Shown here in pieces: positions 27,193-36,625 of a stretch of 64,000 bases of DNA (its first letter is position 1; each line of letters begins with the position of its first letter). The translations under genes were made by a program, and so were the position numbers. Origin of the DNA: Fusobacterium massiliense (GTDB lineage Bacteria; Fusobacteriota; Fusobacteriia; Fusobacteriales; Fusobacteriaceae). The stretch covers positions 310,001 through 374,000 of the forward strand of contig NZ_LT608327.1 of the NCBI RefSeq assembly GCF_900095705.1. Direction: 5' to 3'. The notes below the pieces were generated by a model, which was not told where the DNA came from, did no database searches, and was given only the letters and a program-made list of their open reading frames with translations.

Positions 27193-29019
27193 ATGAATGC
27201 AAGTTTTGAACAATATTTATTTCATCGTGGAGAATTAACGGAAACATATAAATATCTAGGGGCTCATCCTAGTAGAACTTCTACAATATTTCGTGTTTGG
27301 GCACCAAATGCAAAATCAGCAGCTATTGTTGGAGATTTTAATAATTGGATACCAAGAGATATTGATTTTTGTAAGAGAATAACAGAAGCTGGAGTTTGGG
27401 AAGTTGAAATTTTAAAATTAAAAAAGGGAAATATCTATAAATTTAGAATAGAGAAAGAAAATGGAGAAATGGTTTTAAAATCTGATCCCTATGCCTTTTA
27501 TTCTGAAATTAGACCAAATACAGCTTCCATAGTATATGGTCTTCCTAAATTTCGTTGGGGAGATAAAAGATGGCTTAATAAAAGAAAATTAGATTTTACA
27601 GCTCCTATAAATATATATGAAGTACACTTAGGATCATGGCTTTTAAAAGATGACGGTACTTTTTATAATTATAGAGAACTGGCTGAAAAATTAGTTGAAT
27701 ATCTAAATGAAATGAATTATACACATATTGAAATTATGCCTATAACAGAATATCCTTTTGATGCTTCTTGGGGCTATCAAGGGACAGGATATTTTTCAGC
27801 TACAAGCAGATATGGAAGTCCTGAAGATTTTATGTATTTTATAAATTATTTGCATCAACATAAAATTGGAGTCATTCTTGATTTAGTCCCAGGGCATTTT
27901 TGTAAAGATGCTCATGGCTTATATAGGTTTGATGGCTCAGCTTGTTATGAGTTTGAAAATGCTGAATTAGGTGAAAATGAATGGGGAACAGCTAATTTTA
28001 ATATTAGTAGAAATGAAGTAAAATCATTTTTACTTTCAGCTTTTAATTTTTGGTTAACAGAATTTCATATAGATGGAATTAGAATGGATGCTATATCCAA
28101 TATGTTGTATTTCAAAGATAACAGTGAAAATCTTTTATCAATAGAGTTTTTGAAATATTTAAATCAAACTTTACATCAAAAATTTCATGATATTATGTTA
28201 ATTGCAGAAGATTCATCGGCTTATCCACTTGTAACAAAATATCCGAGTGATAATGGACTAGGTTTTGATTTTAAATGGAATATGGGCTGGATGAATGATA
28301 CTTTAAAATATATGAGTATAGATCCATTTTTTAGAAAAGATCATCATGGAAAACTAACTTTTTCATTTATGTATGCTTTTTCTGAAAACTTTTTACTTCC
28401 TCTTTCACATGATGAGGTTGTACATGGTAAAAATTCTATATTAAATAAAATGCCTGGATATTATGAAGATAAGTTGTCTCATGTTAAAAATTTATATTCA
28501 TATCAAATGGCTCACCCTGGGAAAAAATTGAATTTTATGGGGAATGAATTTTCTCAAGGTTTGGAATGGAGATACTATGAAGAACTTGAATGGAAGCTAT
28601 TAAATGAAAACCAAGGAAGTAAAGATATTCAAGAATATACTAAAGCTTTAAATAAAATGTATTTAGAGGAGAAAGCTTTATGGTATGATGGTCAAGATGG
28701 TTTTGAATGGATAGAGCATGAGAATATACAAGAAAATATGATAGTATTTTTAAGAAAAATTCCGGATATGAGTGAATTTATAATTGCAGTATTCAACTTT
28801 TCTGGAAAGGAGCAAAAAAAATATAAAATAGGAGTTCCTTTTAATGGAGAGTATGAAATTATTTTAAATAGTAATGATAAAAAATTTGGTGGAGATTCAA
28901 AAAATAAAAAGAAAAACTTTAAAACTATAAATGAAGAATGGAATTATCGTAAATATCATATAGAAATTGATGTTTCAAAAAATTCTTCTTTGTTCATCAA
29001 AATTAAAAATGAAAATTAG
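27193..29019 (+). CDS. glgB: 1,4-alpha-glucan branching enzyme
   Basis: 608 residues: an N-terminal CBM48/GlgB-N domain (VWAPNAKSAAIVGDFNNW near 36) and a GH13 barrel. Catalytic residues: Asp in IDGIRMDAISNML near 299, Glu in LIAEDSSAYP near 337 and Asp in LPLSHDEVVHGK near 400. It makes the alpha-1,6 branches of glycogen. The stop TAG (29017-29019) is formed by the first bases of a dispersed hairpin repeat (AATTAGTCTC), so the element sits exactly at the 3' end of the gene. The C-terminal domain looks complete despite this. Confidence 0.95.
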   Translation: MNASFEQYLFHRGELTETYKYLGAHPSRTSTIFRVWAPNAKSAAIVGDFNNWIPRDIDFCKRITEAGVWEVEILKLKKGNIYKFRIEKENGEMVLKSDPYAFYSEIRPNTASIVYGLPKFRWGDKRWLNKRKLDFTAPINIYEVHLGSWLLKDDGTFYNYRELAEKLVEYLNEMNYTHIEIMPITEYPFDASWGYQGTGYFSATSRYGSPEDFMYFINYLHQHKIGVILDLVPGHFCKDAHGLYRFDGSACYEFENAELGENEWGTANFNISRNEVKSFLLSAFNFWLTEFHIDGIRMDAISNMLYFKDNSENLLSIEFLKYLNQTLHQKFHDIMLIAEDSSAYPLVTKYPSDNGLGFDFKWNMGWMNDTLKYMSIDPFFRKDHHGKLTFSFMYAFSENFLLPLSHDEVVHGKNSILNKMPGYYEDKLSHVKNLYSYQMAHPGKKLNFMGNEFSQGLEWRYYEELEWKLLNENQGSKDIQEYTKALNKMYLEEKALWYDGQDGFEWIEHENIQENMIVFLRKIPDMSEFIIAVFNFSGKEQKKYKIGVPFNGEYEIILNSNDKKFGGDSKNKKKNFKTINEEWNYRKYHIEIDVSKNSSLFIKIKNEN

Positions 29020-29093
29020 TCTCTGACGTCCGTATTAGTTTGAAGAGCCTGTGTTCATTGAGCTCGTAGAACTCATATGGCTGTCAAGAGATT
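29018..29093 (+). repeat. dispersed hairpin repeat, copy 6 (subfamily A, overlaps glgB stop)
   Basis: Full-length copy whose AATTAGTCTCTGACG edge supplies the glgB stop codon. Arms: AGTCTCT/AGAGATT (last pairs weakened), GAC/GTC, CCGTAT/ATATGG, AGTTT/GAACT, GAGC/GCTC. The usual AT-rich left flank is absent because glgB coding sequence occupies that side. Confidence 0.9.
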
Positions 29094-29146
29094 TTATTTA
29101 TTAAAGTATGAAAAAGAATAAAGTTAGAGAAAAAAAAGATAAAATT

Positions 29147-29162
29147 AGTTTCTTGAGAGACT
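29147..29162 (+). repeat. collapsed hairpin-repeat remnant
   Basis: AAAATTAGTTTCT is followed after only TG by AGAGACT, so the outer arms of the family are joined with the whole inner region missing. It lies 54 nt after copy 6 in the leader of glgC. A clean internal deletion between the two outer arms would give this sequence. Confidence 0.6.
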
Positions 29163-29218
29163 ACTTTCAATATTTAATTTAAAACTTTTAAAATATACAG
29201 ATTTAAGGAGGCTCAACT

Positions 29219-30358
29219 ATGAAGAAAAAGATTATTGCTATGATTTTAGCTGGTGGACAAGGTAGTAGACTGAAAGAATTAACAGAAGATACTGCAAAAC
29301 CAGCAGTATTATTTGGGGGAAAATATAGAATCATCGATTTTACTTTAACTAATTGCTCTTATTCAGGAATTGATACAGTAGGAGTATTAACTCAATATGA
29401 ACCTCATCTTTTAAATAAACATATAGGTAGAGGATCATCATGGGATTTAGATAGATTGAATAGTGGAGTTACTGTATTACAACCACATACTAAAAAAAAT
29501 GATGAAAAAGGTTGGTATAAAGGAACAGCTAATGCTATTTATAGAAATATAAAATTTGTTGAAGAGTATGACCCAGAGTATATTTTAATTTTATCTGGTG
29601 ATCATATTTATAAAATGGATTATGATAAAATGCTAGATTTTCATATTAAAAAAAATGCTGATGCTACTATTGGAGTATTTAGAGTTCCTATTGAAGAAGC
29701 ACCAAGTTTTGGAATAATGAATACTAATGAAGATATGTCTATATATGAATTTGAAGAAAAACCTAAAAAACCAAAAAGTGATTTAGCTTCTATGGGTATA
29801 TATATATTCAATTGGAAGTTATTAAAAGAGTATCTAATATCAGATGAAAAAGATAGTAAGTCTGATAATGACTTTGGTAAAAATATAATTCCTAATATGT
29901 TAAATGACGGTAAAAAAATGTTTGCTTACCCGTTTGAAGGATATTGGAAAGATGTAGGTACAATTCAAAGCTTCTGGGAAGCCCATATGGATTTATTAAA
30001 AGAGGATAATGAGTTAGATCTCTTTGATAAATCTTGGAGAATTAATACAAGACAAAAAGTATATGTACCATCATACTTTTCTCCCGAAGCAAAAATTAAA
30101 AATACATTGATAGACAAAGGTTGTTTTATAGATGGAGAAATCCAAAATTCTGTAATTTTTCCTGGAGTTAGGGTTGGAAAAGGTAGTAAAATTATTGATT
30201 CTATAATTATGTCTGATACTGTTATTGGAGAAAATGTTATTATAAAAAAATCTATTATTGCTAATGATGTAAATATTTTAGATAATATTGAAATTGGAAA
30301 TGGAAAAAGTATTATGGTCATTGGAGAAAATAAAACTATAAATAAGGAGATGAAATAA
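29219..30358 (+). CDS. glgC: glucose-1-phosphate adenylyltransferase, catalytic subunit
   Basis: 379 residues. The nucleotidyltransferase signature [14 protein letters not shown] near residue 9 is intact, followed by [15 protein letters not shown] near 27, DLDRLNSG, and [10 protein letters not shown] near 128. The C-terminal part is a left-handed beta-helix (hexapeptide-like repeats from about 290). It makes ADP-glucose from ATP and glucose-1-phosphate, the committed step of glycogen synthesis. AAGGAGG lies eight nt before the ATG. glgD follows after two bases, so the two subunits are coupled. Confidence 0.95.
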   Translation: MKKKIIAMILAGGQGSRLKELTEDTAKPAVLFGGKYRIIDFTLTNCSYSGIDTVGVLTQYEPHLLNKHIGRGSSWDLDRLNSGVTVLQPHTKKNDEKGWYKGTANAIYRNIKFVEEYDPEYILILSGDHIYKMDYDKMLDFHIKKNADATIGVFRVPIEEAPSFGIMNTNEDMSIYEFEEKPKKPKSDLASMGIYIFNWKLLKEYLISDEKDSKSDNDFGKNIIPNMLNDGKKMFAYPFEGYWKDVGTIQSFWEAHMDLLKEDNELDLFDKSWRINTRQKVYVPSYFSPEAKIKNTLIDKGCFIDGEIQNSVIFPGVRVGKGSKIIDSIIMSDTVIGENVIIKKSIIANDVNILDNIEIGNGKSIMVIGENKTINKEMK

Positions 30359-30360
30359 TT

Positions 30361-31524
30361 ATGATTAAAAATTATATGAGTGTTATTTACTTAGGTGAAG
30401 ATAAAAAAAATATAAGCTCATTGACAAAATCAAGACCTTTATCTTCTATTCTTATTGCAGGGTCATATCGTATTATTGACTTTGCTTTATCTAATTCCGT
30501 TAATGCAGGTATTAGGAATGTAGGATTATTTTCTGGAGAGGAAGATATTAGCTCTCTAACTGATCATATAGGTATAGGTAGTGAATGGGATTTAGCCAGA
30601 AAAAAAGATGGAATTTTTATTTTTAGACAAATGTCAGATAATAACCTTTCTATGAATAGAGATAGAATTGAAAAAAATATGGAATATTTGATGAGAAGTT
30701 CACAAGAAAATATAGTTATTTTAAGTGCTCATGTATTGTGTAACTTAGATCTTAATGATATAATCAAAAAGCATGAAGAATCTGGAAAGGAAATAACTAT
30801 GGTTTATAAAAAGATTAATAAATCAAGTGATTATCCTGAACATTGTAATGCAATTAAATTAGATAAAAATAAAAGAGTTATTAGCATAGGCCAAAATATT
30901 ATTTCACAAGCTAGAGGAAATATCTCATTAGAGACTTTTGTTATAAGTAAAAAATTAGCTATGAAACTTTTAATAGATAGTATAAAAAATAATAAATATG
31001 CTACTTTACCTGAATTAATAGCTAGAGATTTAGATAATTTGGAAGTAAACTCTTATGAATTTAAAGGATATTCTAAACATATAAGCTCAACAAAGGAATA
31101 TTTTGAGTTTAATATGGATATTTTAAATAAAGAAATAAGAGAAGATTTATTTGGAGAAAATAACGATAGAAAAATTTTTACAAGAATGAAAGATACTCCA
31201 CCAGCATTATTTAAAAAGACTGCTGAAGTAGAAAACTCTCTTGTTTCAAACGGTTGTATAATAGAAGGTAGATTAAAAAATAGTGTACTATCTCGTGGAA
31301 CAATAGTAGAAAAAGGAGCAGTTTTAGAAAATTGTATAGTTCTTCAAGATTGTACTATAAAATCTAATGCTATTTTAAAAAATATCATAATAGATAAGAA
31401 TAATATAATAGCTTCTGAAGAAAAATTAAATGCTTCTCCAGAACATCCACTAGTAATTGAAAAGCAAATCAGATGGGATATTAATAAATATAAAGATTTA
31501 ATAGATTATATAAATAATGATTAG
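30361..31524 (+). CDS. glgD: GlgD, non-catalytic ADP-glucose pyrophosphorylase subunit
   Basis: 387 residues, homologous to GlgC (SILIAGSYRIIDFALSN near residue 30, ending in a beta-helix domain) but the N-terminal GGxGxRL loop is replaced by LGEDKKNISSLTKSRP, so it should not catalyse nucleotide transfer alone. In low-GC Gram-positive bacteria GlgD modulates GlgC in a heterotetramer. It follows glgC directly. No glycogen synthase (glgA) follows, unlike many glg operons; the next gene is a CobW GTPase. Confidence 0.92.
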   Translation: MIKNYMSVIYLGEDKKNISSLTKSRPLSSILIAGSYRIIDFALSNSVNAGIRNVGLFSGEEDISSLTDHIGIGSEWDLARKKDGIFIFRQMSDNNLSMNRDRIEKNMEYLMRSSQENIVILSAHVLCNLDLNDIIKKHEESGKEITMVYKKINKSSDYPEHCNAIKLDKNKRVISIGQNIISQARGNISLETFVISKKLAMKLLIDSIKNNKYATLPELIARDLDNLEVNSYEFKGYSKHISSTKEYFEFNMDILNKEIREDLFGENNDRKIFTRMKDTPPALFKKTAEVENSLVSNGCIIEGRLKNSVLSRGTIVEKGAVLENCIVLQDCTIKSNAILKNIIIDKNNIIASEEKLNASPEHPLVIEKQIRWDINKYKDLIDYINND

Positions 31525-31538
31525 AAAGAAGAAATAGA

Positions 31539-32426
31539 ATGAAAGTATTATTATTAAGTGGTTTTCTTGGTGCTGGGAAAACCACATTTATAAAAGAAAT
31601 GGCAAAGCATATTAATTTAGAGTTCGTTATTTTAGAAAATGAATATGCTGACGTAGGTGTAGATAAAGATTTTTTAAATAGTAAGGAAAATTTAAAAGTT
31701 TGGGAAATGGCAGAGGGGTGTATCTGTTGTTCTATGAAAGGGGATTTTAAAAATTCTATAAAAAGAATATATCAAGAAATAGAACCAGAATATCTAATAA
31801 TTGAACCGACTGGTGTTGGAATGTTAAGCTCTATTCTTGAAAACATTAAAGAAATCAAAGATATAGATATACAATTTCTAAATCCACTTACATTTATAGA
31901 TGTTACTTCCTTTGAAGAATATATAGAAAGTTTTAAAAATTTTTTTATCGATAATTTGAAAAATACAGGAAAAATAATTTTAACTAAACTTCAAAATATT
32001 AATTTTAATAAAAAACAAGATATTATTAAAAAAATTTTAGAAATTAATAATAATATAGAAATTATTAGTGAAGATTATAGATATTTTTCTAAAGAATGGT
32101 ATGAAGAAATATTAAATAGAGATTTCGAAAATAAAGTTATTGATAAAAATTTTTCAATAGGGACACATATTAATTTAAGAACATTTTCTAAAGAAAATCT
32201 AAATTTAAATAATATGGATAAATTAGGGAAGTTTTTAGAAGAGTTAATTGAAGGGAAATATGGAAAAGTATATAGGGCTAAAGGAATTGTGGATATAGGT
32301 GGTTATTGGGGACAATTTAATTTAGTTCATAAAAATTTTGAGATGGAAGCAATTGAAAAAGCTACAAACTCAAAGATAGTTATAATTGGAAATAACTTAG
32401 ATATTAAGAAATTAGAAGATATATAA
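31539..32426 (+). CDS. CobW/P47K-family (G3E) GTP-binding protein
   Basis: 295 residues. Walker A SGFLGAGKTTFIKE at residues 6-19, the family metal site CICC in EGCICCSMKGDF near 63, and LIIEPTGVG near 88. In place of the usual NKxD guanine motif it has ILTKLQNIN. The C-terminal CobW domain ends about residue 270. The family consists of metal chaperones or cofactor-insertion GTPases (Zn, Co, Fe). No metalloenzyme gene is adjacent, so the client is unknown. It follows glgD by 14 nt and precedes the methyltransferase by 11 nt. Confidence 0.87.
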   Translation: MKVLLLSGFLGAGKTTFIKEMAKHINLEFVILENEYADVGVDKDFLNSKENLKVWEMAEGCICCSMKGDFKNSIKRIYQEIEPEYLIIEPTGVGMLSSILENIKEIKDIDIQFLNPLTFIDVTSFEEYIESFKNFFIDNLKNTGKIILTKLQNINFNKKQDIIKKILEINNNIEIISEDYRYFSKEWYEEILNRDFENKVIDKNFSIGTHINLRTFSKENLNLNNMDKLGKFLEELIEGKYGKVYRAKGIVDIGGYWGQFNLVHKNFEMEAIEKATNSKIVIIGNNLDIKKLEDI

Positions 32427-32437
32427 AAGGAATAAAG

Positions 32438-33652
32438 ATGGATTTTCAAAAACTAATAAATGAAATATTAAATGAAATAAAAATAGATAAGTCTTATAGA
32501 AAAATAATATTTTCTAATACTAAGAATGCTGAGTTTGAAAAAATTATTATAAAACCAATTCAATTGAAAAATGGAGAAGCAATCCAAATTGAAAGTTTTA
32601 AAAATAATAAGGCCTTTCATAAAAATATAGATATTAAAGATAATGATATCTTACTAACTATTATAGATAAATATGTGAGTACATATTCTCAAATATTAGT
32701 TCAAAAACTAGGACTAGATTTAACTTATTTAAAGAAAAAAAATAAAAATGATTTTTCTAAAAAAGAAAATAAAAATAATTTTAAAGAAGTCAATTTAGAA
32801 CATAATAAAAAGAAAAAATATATTTTAAATGAAGGCGAAAAAATAGATTTCCTTATTGAGTTAGATGTTATGACAGAAGATGGAAAAGTATTAAAAGCTA
32901 ATTATAATAAATTTAGACAAATTAATAAATATCTCGAATTTATTGATGATTCCATTAAAGAAATGAAAGAAAAAAAACTTATTGAGAATAAAATTAAAAT
33001 ATTGGATTTTGGCTGTGGGAAATCATATTTAACTTTTGCTCTTTATTATTATCTACAAAAATACAGAGATGATTTAAGTTTTTCAATAGTTGGTCTAGAT
33101 TTAAAAAAAGATGTAATTGAATTTTGTAATAAAACTGCAAAAAAATTAGGCTATGAAAATTTAGAATTTCTTAATGGAAATATAAAAGACTATGAAAATG
33201 TAGAGGAAGTTGATTTAGTTTTTTCACTTCATGCTTGCAATAATGCTACTGATTATTCACTAGAAAAAGCATTAAGTCTAAATGCTAAAGCTATACTTGC
33301 TGTCCCTTGTTGTCATCATGAATTTTTTGATAAAATTTTAAAAAACAAAAACTCTGAAATTTTTAATAATTTAAAAATTATGACTGAAAATGGAGTTGTT
33401 CTTGATAAATTTGCTACTTTAGCAACTGATAGTTTTCGTTCATTAGGATTAGAACTTTGTGGGTACAAAACTAAAATGTTAGAATTTATAGATGTTGAAC
33501 ATACTCCAAAAAATATTTTAATAAGAGCAATAAAATCAAACAATATAAATTATGATGAGAAATTAGAAGAGTATAATAAATTAAAAAAATTTTTAGGAAT
33601 TGAACCCATGTTAGAGGAGTTAATTAAAAAATATTTTAAAAAGATTAATTAA
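32438..33652 (+). CDS. class I SAM-dependent methyltransferase
   Basis: 404 residues. A poorly conserved, Lys/Asn-rich first third is followed by KILDFGCGKSYLTFALYYYL near residue 188 (SAM-binding GxGxS-like loop), SIVGLDLKKDVIEF near 217 and the late motif LHACNNATDYSL near 264 with AVPCCHHEFF near 287. Proteins with this LDFGCGKSYLTF/LHACDTATD pattern are widespread and often annotated only as methyltransferases (Methyltransf_32 type). Substrate unknown; RNA is possible. It closes the CobW pair before the L21 operon promoter. Confidence 0.8.
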   Translation: MDFQKLINEILNEIKIDKSYRKIIFSNTKNAEFEKIIIKPIQLKNGEAIQIESFKNNKAFHKNIDIKDNDILLTIIDKYVSTYSQILVQKLGLDLTYLKKKNKNDFSKKENKNNFKEVNLEHNKKKKYILNEGEKIDFLIELDVMTEDGKVLKANYNKFRQINKYLEFIDDSIKEMKEKKLIENKIKILDFGCGKSYLTFALYYYLQKYRDDLSFSIVGLDLKKDVIEFCNKTAKKLGYENLEFLNGNIKDYENVEEVDLVFSLHACNNATDYSLEKALSLNAKAILAVPCCHHEFFDKILKNKNSEIFNNLKIMTENGVVLDKFATLATDSFRSLGLELCGYKTKMLEFIDVEHTPKNILIRAIKSNNINYDEKLEEYNKLKKFLGIEPMLEELIKKYFKKIN

Positions 33653-33698
33653 ATTATTTAAATAAATAATATTTTATAAGAAAAAATTCTTTTTTTAA

Positions 33699-33727
33699 TT
33701 GACAAGATAATAATTATATGTTAATAT
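33699..33727 (+). promoter_or_regulatory. sigma-70-type promoter of rplU operon
   Basis: TTGACA (33699-33704), a 17-nt spacer and TAATAT (33722-33727). The initiation point would fall about 33735, so the transcript begins with the structured leader at 33740. Confidence 0.78.
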
Positions 33728-33739
33728 AAATAAGATTAA

Positions 33740-33775
33740 CGCATAATAAAGGTGTTCAGCAACCTTATATTAGCG
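33740..33775 (+). promoter_or_regulatory. structured L21-operon leader hairpin
   Basis: The sequence folds as nested arms CGC/GCG, TAATA/TATTA and AAGGT/ACCTT around the loop GTTCAGCA, with one bulged A on each side. It sits between the promoter and the rplU ribosome binding site (GGAGGT at 33786-33791). Ribosomal protein leaders upstream of L21 are known in other bacteria and act by binding the encoded protein; whether this one belongs to a described class I cannot tell from sequence alone. Confidence 0.6.
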
Positions 33776-33797
33776 AATTACATATGGAGGTGTTGAT

Positions 33798-34109
33798 ATG
33801 TACGCAGTAATTAAAACTGGAGGAAAACAGTATAAAGTTACAGAAGGTGATGTATTAAGAGTAGAAAAATTAAATGCTGAAGTTAATACAACTGTTGAAT
33901 TAACAGAAGTTCTTTTAGTAGCTGGAGATAACACAGTTAAAGTGGGATCACCATTAGTTGAAGGAGCAAAAGTAGTTGTAGAAGTTTTATCACATGGAAA
34001 AGGTGCTAAAGTAATTAACTTCAAATACAAGCCTAAAAAAGCAAGTCATAGAAAAAAAGGTCACAGACAATTATTTACTGAAGTAAAAGTTACTTCAATA
34101 AATGCTTAA
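33798..34109 (+). CDS. rplU: 50S ribosomal protein L21
   Basis: 103 residues, complete. [20 protein letters not shown] at the start and [19 protein letters not shown] near 78 are L21 signatures. First gene of the L21-Prp-L27 operon, preceded by a consensus promoter and a hairpin leader. The next gene starts two bases after its stop. Confidence 0.97.
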   Translation: MYAVIKTGGKQYKVTEGDVLRVEKLNAEVNTTVELTEVLLVAGDNTVKVGSPLVEGAKVVVEVLSHGKGAKVINFKYKPKKASHRKKGHRQLFTEVKVTSINA

Positions 34110-34111
34110 TT

Positions 34112-34441
34112 ATGACAAAAATTGAAATTTTTAGGAAAAATCAAAGTATAGTCGGATATAAAGCAAGTGGTCATTCTGGTTATGCTGAAGAGGGAAGTGA
34201 TATAATATGTGCTTCTATCTCAACAGCTTTACAAATGGTTTTAGCAGGTATTCAAGAAAAATTAAATTTAAATCCTATTGTAAAAATAGATGATGGATTT
34301 TTAGATGTTTCTTTAAGAAATATTGAAAAATCAAAGTTTAATGAAATTGATATTTTAACTGAAACTATGTTTATATTTTTAAAAGAATTGACAAAGCAAT
34401 ATCCAAAATACATTAAACTTGTAGAAAAGGAGGATAAGTAA
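34112..34441 (+). CDS. prp: ribosomal-processing cysteine protease Prp
   Basis: 109 residues. The catalytic pair is visible: His21 in [10 protein letters not shown] and Cys33 in DIICASIS. Prp removes the N-terminal extension of L27 in Firmicutes and relatives; the L27 encoded next does carry such an extension. The gene sits between rplU and rpmA with gaps of two bases and none, the standard arrangement. Confidence 0.94.
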   Translation: MTKIEIFRKNQSIVGYKASGHSGYAEEGSDIICASISTALQMVLAGIQEKLNLNPIVKIDDGFLDVSLRNIEKSKFNEIDILTETMFIFLKELTKQYPKYIKLVEKEDK

Positions 34442-34726
34442 ATGCAATTTTTATTAAATATACAATTATTTGCACATAAAAAAGGGCAAGGTTCTGTTAA
34501 GAACGGAAGAGACTCTAATCCTAAATATCTTGGAGTTAAAAAATACGATGGAGAAGTTGTTAAAGCTGGTAATATCATAGTTAGACAAAGAGGAACTCAA
34601 TATCATGCTGGAAACAATATGGGAATCGGTAAAGATCACACTCTTTTCGCTTTAATTGATGGATATGTTAAATTTGAAAGATTAGGAAAGAACAAAAAAC
34701 AAGTTTCTATCTATTCTGAAAAATAA
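34442..34726 (+). CDS. rpmA: 50S ribosomal protein L27 with Prp-cleaved extension
   Basis: 94 residues. It begins [20 protein letters not shown]: the mature L27 of other bacteria starts at AHKKG, so residues 1-10 (ending IQLF) are the extension removed by Prp. [20 protein letters not shown] and [20 protein letters not shown] complete the match. Its start immediately follows the prp stop (GGAGG within prp). Confidence 0.97.
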   Translation: MQFLLNIQLFAHKKGQGSVKNGRDSNPKYLGVKKYDGEVVKAGNIIVRQRGTQYHAGNNMGIGKDHTLFALIDGYVKFERLGKNKKQVSIYSEK

Positions 34727-34737
34727 TAAAAAAAATT

Positions 34738-34771
34738 AAAACTTCTATATGCTGATATAGAAGTTTTTTTA
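34738..34771 (+). terminator. rho-independent terminator of the L21-Prp-L27 operon
   Basis: Stem AAACTTCTATA / TATAGAAGTTT with a 6-nt loop and a run of seven T. It begins 12 nt after the rpmA stop, and the T run grades into the left flank of hairpin-repeat copy 7. Confidence 0.88.
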
Positions 34772-34806
34772 TTCTATAGAAAAGTATAAAATTAAATAGC
34801 AAAATT

Positions 34807-34882
34807 AGTCTCTGATGTCCGTATTAGTTCGAAGAGCCTGTGTTCATTGAGTTCGTAGAACTTATACGGCTATCAAGAGACT
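34807..34882 (+). repeat. dispersed hairpin repeat, copy 7 (subfamily A, forward)
   Basis: Arms AGTCTCT/AGAGACT, GAT/ATC (compensated relative to GAC/GTC), CCGTAT/ATACGG, AGTTC/GAACT, then GAGC opposite GTTC. Left flank TTCTATAGAAAAGTATAAAA then TTAAATAGCAAAATT at 34772-34806 is nearly identical to that of copy 3. It lies between the L27 terminator and the recombinase gene. Confidence 0.92.
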
Positions 34883-34939
34883 TTATTTATATGCAAAACT
34901 CTTTTTTTGTGATAGAATATCTATATAAATGAGGTGATA

Positions 34940-35926
34940 ATGTTGGACTTAAAAGTAATTGATAATAATGAGATAGTCATAAGTCAAAGAAAAAAAAGAA
35001 ATAGAGACAATAAAAAAACTGTCTTTGAAATATATAAATCTGAAAAAACTGTAAAAGACTATATGTTCTACCTTAAAGATTTTTTACATTTTATATACGA
35101 TGGGGACAAAGATTTCTCATTAAATGAAGTTATCCCTCTTATGCAAGATATTACAAAAGATGATATAGATGAATATATTGTTCATTTATTCGAAGATAGG
35201 AAATTGAAAAATACTTCTGTTAATAAGATTTTATCTGCATTAAAATCATTATATAAAGAATTGGAAGCTAAAGGCTTAGAAAATCCAATTAAATATACAA
35301 AGTTATTTCCTGTTACTAGGAATATAGAAAATGTATTAAAAGTTTCTATTTCAGATATAAAAAAAATTATAGGACTTTATAAGGTTGATACAGAAAAACA
35401 ATATAGAAATATTACAATATTATATACATTATTCTATACTGGAATGAGAAGCAAGGAGTTATTAACATTAAAATTTAAGCATTTTTTAAAAAGAGAAGAT
35501 AACTATTTTTTTAAATTAGAAAATACAAAAAGTAAAAAAGATGTTTATAAGCCAATACATCCTGCTCTTGTTAACAAATTAGCTGATTATAAAAATTACT
35601 TAAAAAAAATTTATAACTTAGATGAAAATGAACTTGAAGAGCATTTTATTTTTTCTGTATCTGTAGAAGAAAACACTCCTATTTCATATAGAGCATTGAA
35701 TTTGTTGGTTAAAGAAATGGGAAAATTAATCCAAAAGGATATAAGCCCACACAATATTAGACACGCTATTGCAACGGAGCTATCTCTAAATGGTGCTGAT
35801 ATTTTGGAAATAAGAGATTTTTTAGGACATTCTGATACTAAGGTTACAGAAGTATATATAAATGCTAAATCTGTTTTAGAGAAAAAGGTTCTTGATAAAT
35901 TGCCAGATATAAATTTAGATGATTAA
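34940..35926 (+). CDS. tyrosine recombinase (phage-integrase family)
   Basis: 328 residues from ATG 34940 (GTG 34934 also in frame; GAGG at 34931). The N-terminal SAM-like core-binding domain spans about 30-115. The catalytic set is complete: Arg in FYTGMRSKELL near residue 172, Lys in NTKSKKDVYK near 200, His-x-x-Arg in PHNIRHAIA near 275, His in LGHSD near 297 and Tyr in EVYINAKS near 307. Length and layout fit a XerC/D-like or stand-alone integrase. No phage genes, direction factor or att-like repeats are recognisable, but the 1.1 kb beyond it is packed with hairpin repeats. Confidence 0.88.
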   Translation: MLDLKVIDNNEIVISQRKKRNRDNKKTVFEIYKSEKTVKDYMFYLKDFLHFIYDGDKDFSLNEVIPLMQDITKDDIDEYIVHLFEDRKLKNTSVNKILSALKSLYKELEAKGLENPIKYTKLFPVTRNIENVLKVSISDIKKIIGLYKVDTEKQYRNITILYTLFYTGMRSKELLTLKFKHFLKREDNYFFKLENTKSKKDVYKPIHPALVNKLADYKNYLKKIYNLDENELEEHFIFSVSVEENTPISYRALNLLVKEMGKLIQKDISPHNIRHAIATELSLNGADILEIRDFLGHSDTKVTEVYINAKSVLEKKVLDKLPDINLDD

Positions 35927-36328
35927 AACTTTAAAAGTAAAGATAGTCCTATATTTTTTATTACAATATAATAATTTTATTAATTATTATCAAAAAAATA
36001 TTCTGTTTTATATAAAAGTCCTATATTTAATTTTCTAAATTAATATATATAATTAAACTTTATTTATAAAAATTAATAATTAAATACTTTATAAAATTAC
36101 TTAATATATACTAGAATAATATATAGATGCATTTTTAAACTAAAATAATATAAATAAAAAAATAAATAAAAATATAGGACAAAAATTAGAAGAACTATAA
36201 ATTTTTTTATTCTGTAGAAGAATATGGAATTAAAAATTAGAAAATGCTTAATTATTATTAATAAGATTAAAATAAATAAAATTTTGGATTCTATTTTTTT
36301 AAAAGTATGAAATTAAATAATAAAAATT

Positions 36329-36404
36329 AGACTCTAACGTCCGTATTAGTTCGAAGAGTCTATGTTTATTGAGCTTGCAAAACTCATACGGCTATCAAGA
36401 GACT
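36329..36404 (+). repeat. dispersed hairpin repeat, copy 8 (subfamily A)
   Basis: Lower arm reads AGACTCT opposite AGAGACT and AAC opposite ATC, so it is partly decayed; CCGTAT/ATACGG and AGTTC/AAACT persist. Left flank AAAGTATGAAATTAAATAAT precedes it. The tail TTTATTTATGAT is retained. Confidence 0.88.
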
Positions 36405-36625
36405 TTATTTATGATAAAAAGTTTCGTATGATATGGAACATAAATAAGAAAAGAAAAATTATTTTAAAAGTTGATTTTGAAAACTGCATATAATAATAAT
36501 TATATGCAGTTAAATATTTAAAATAAAAATTATTTTATAGAATAAAAATATAATAAAAAATATAGGTCTTTTATTAAGACTTATTTTTTTATTATATAGG
36601 AAAGTATAAATTTAATATAAAAATT

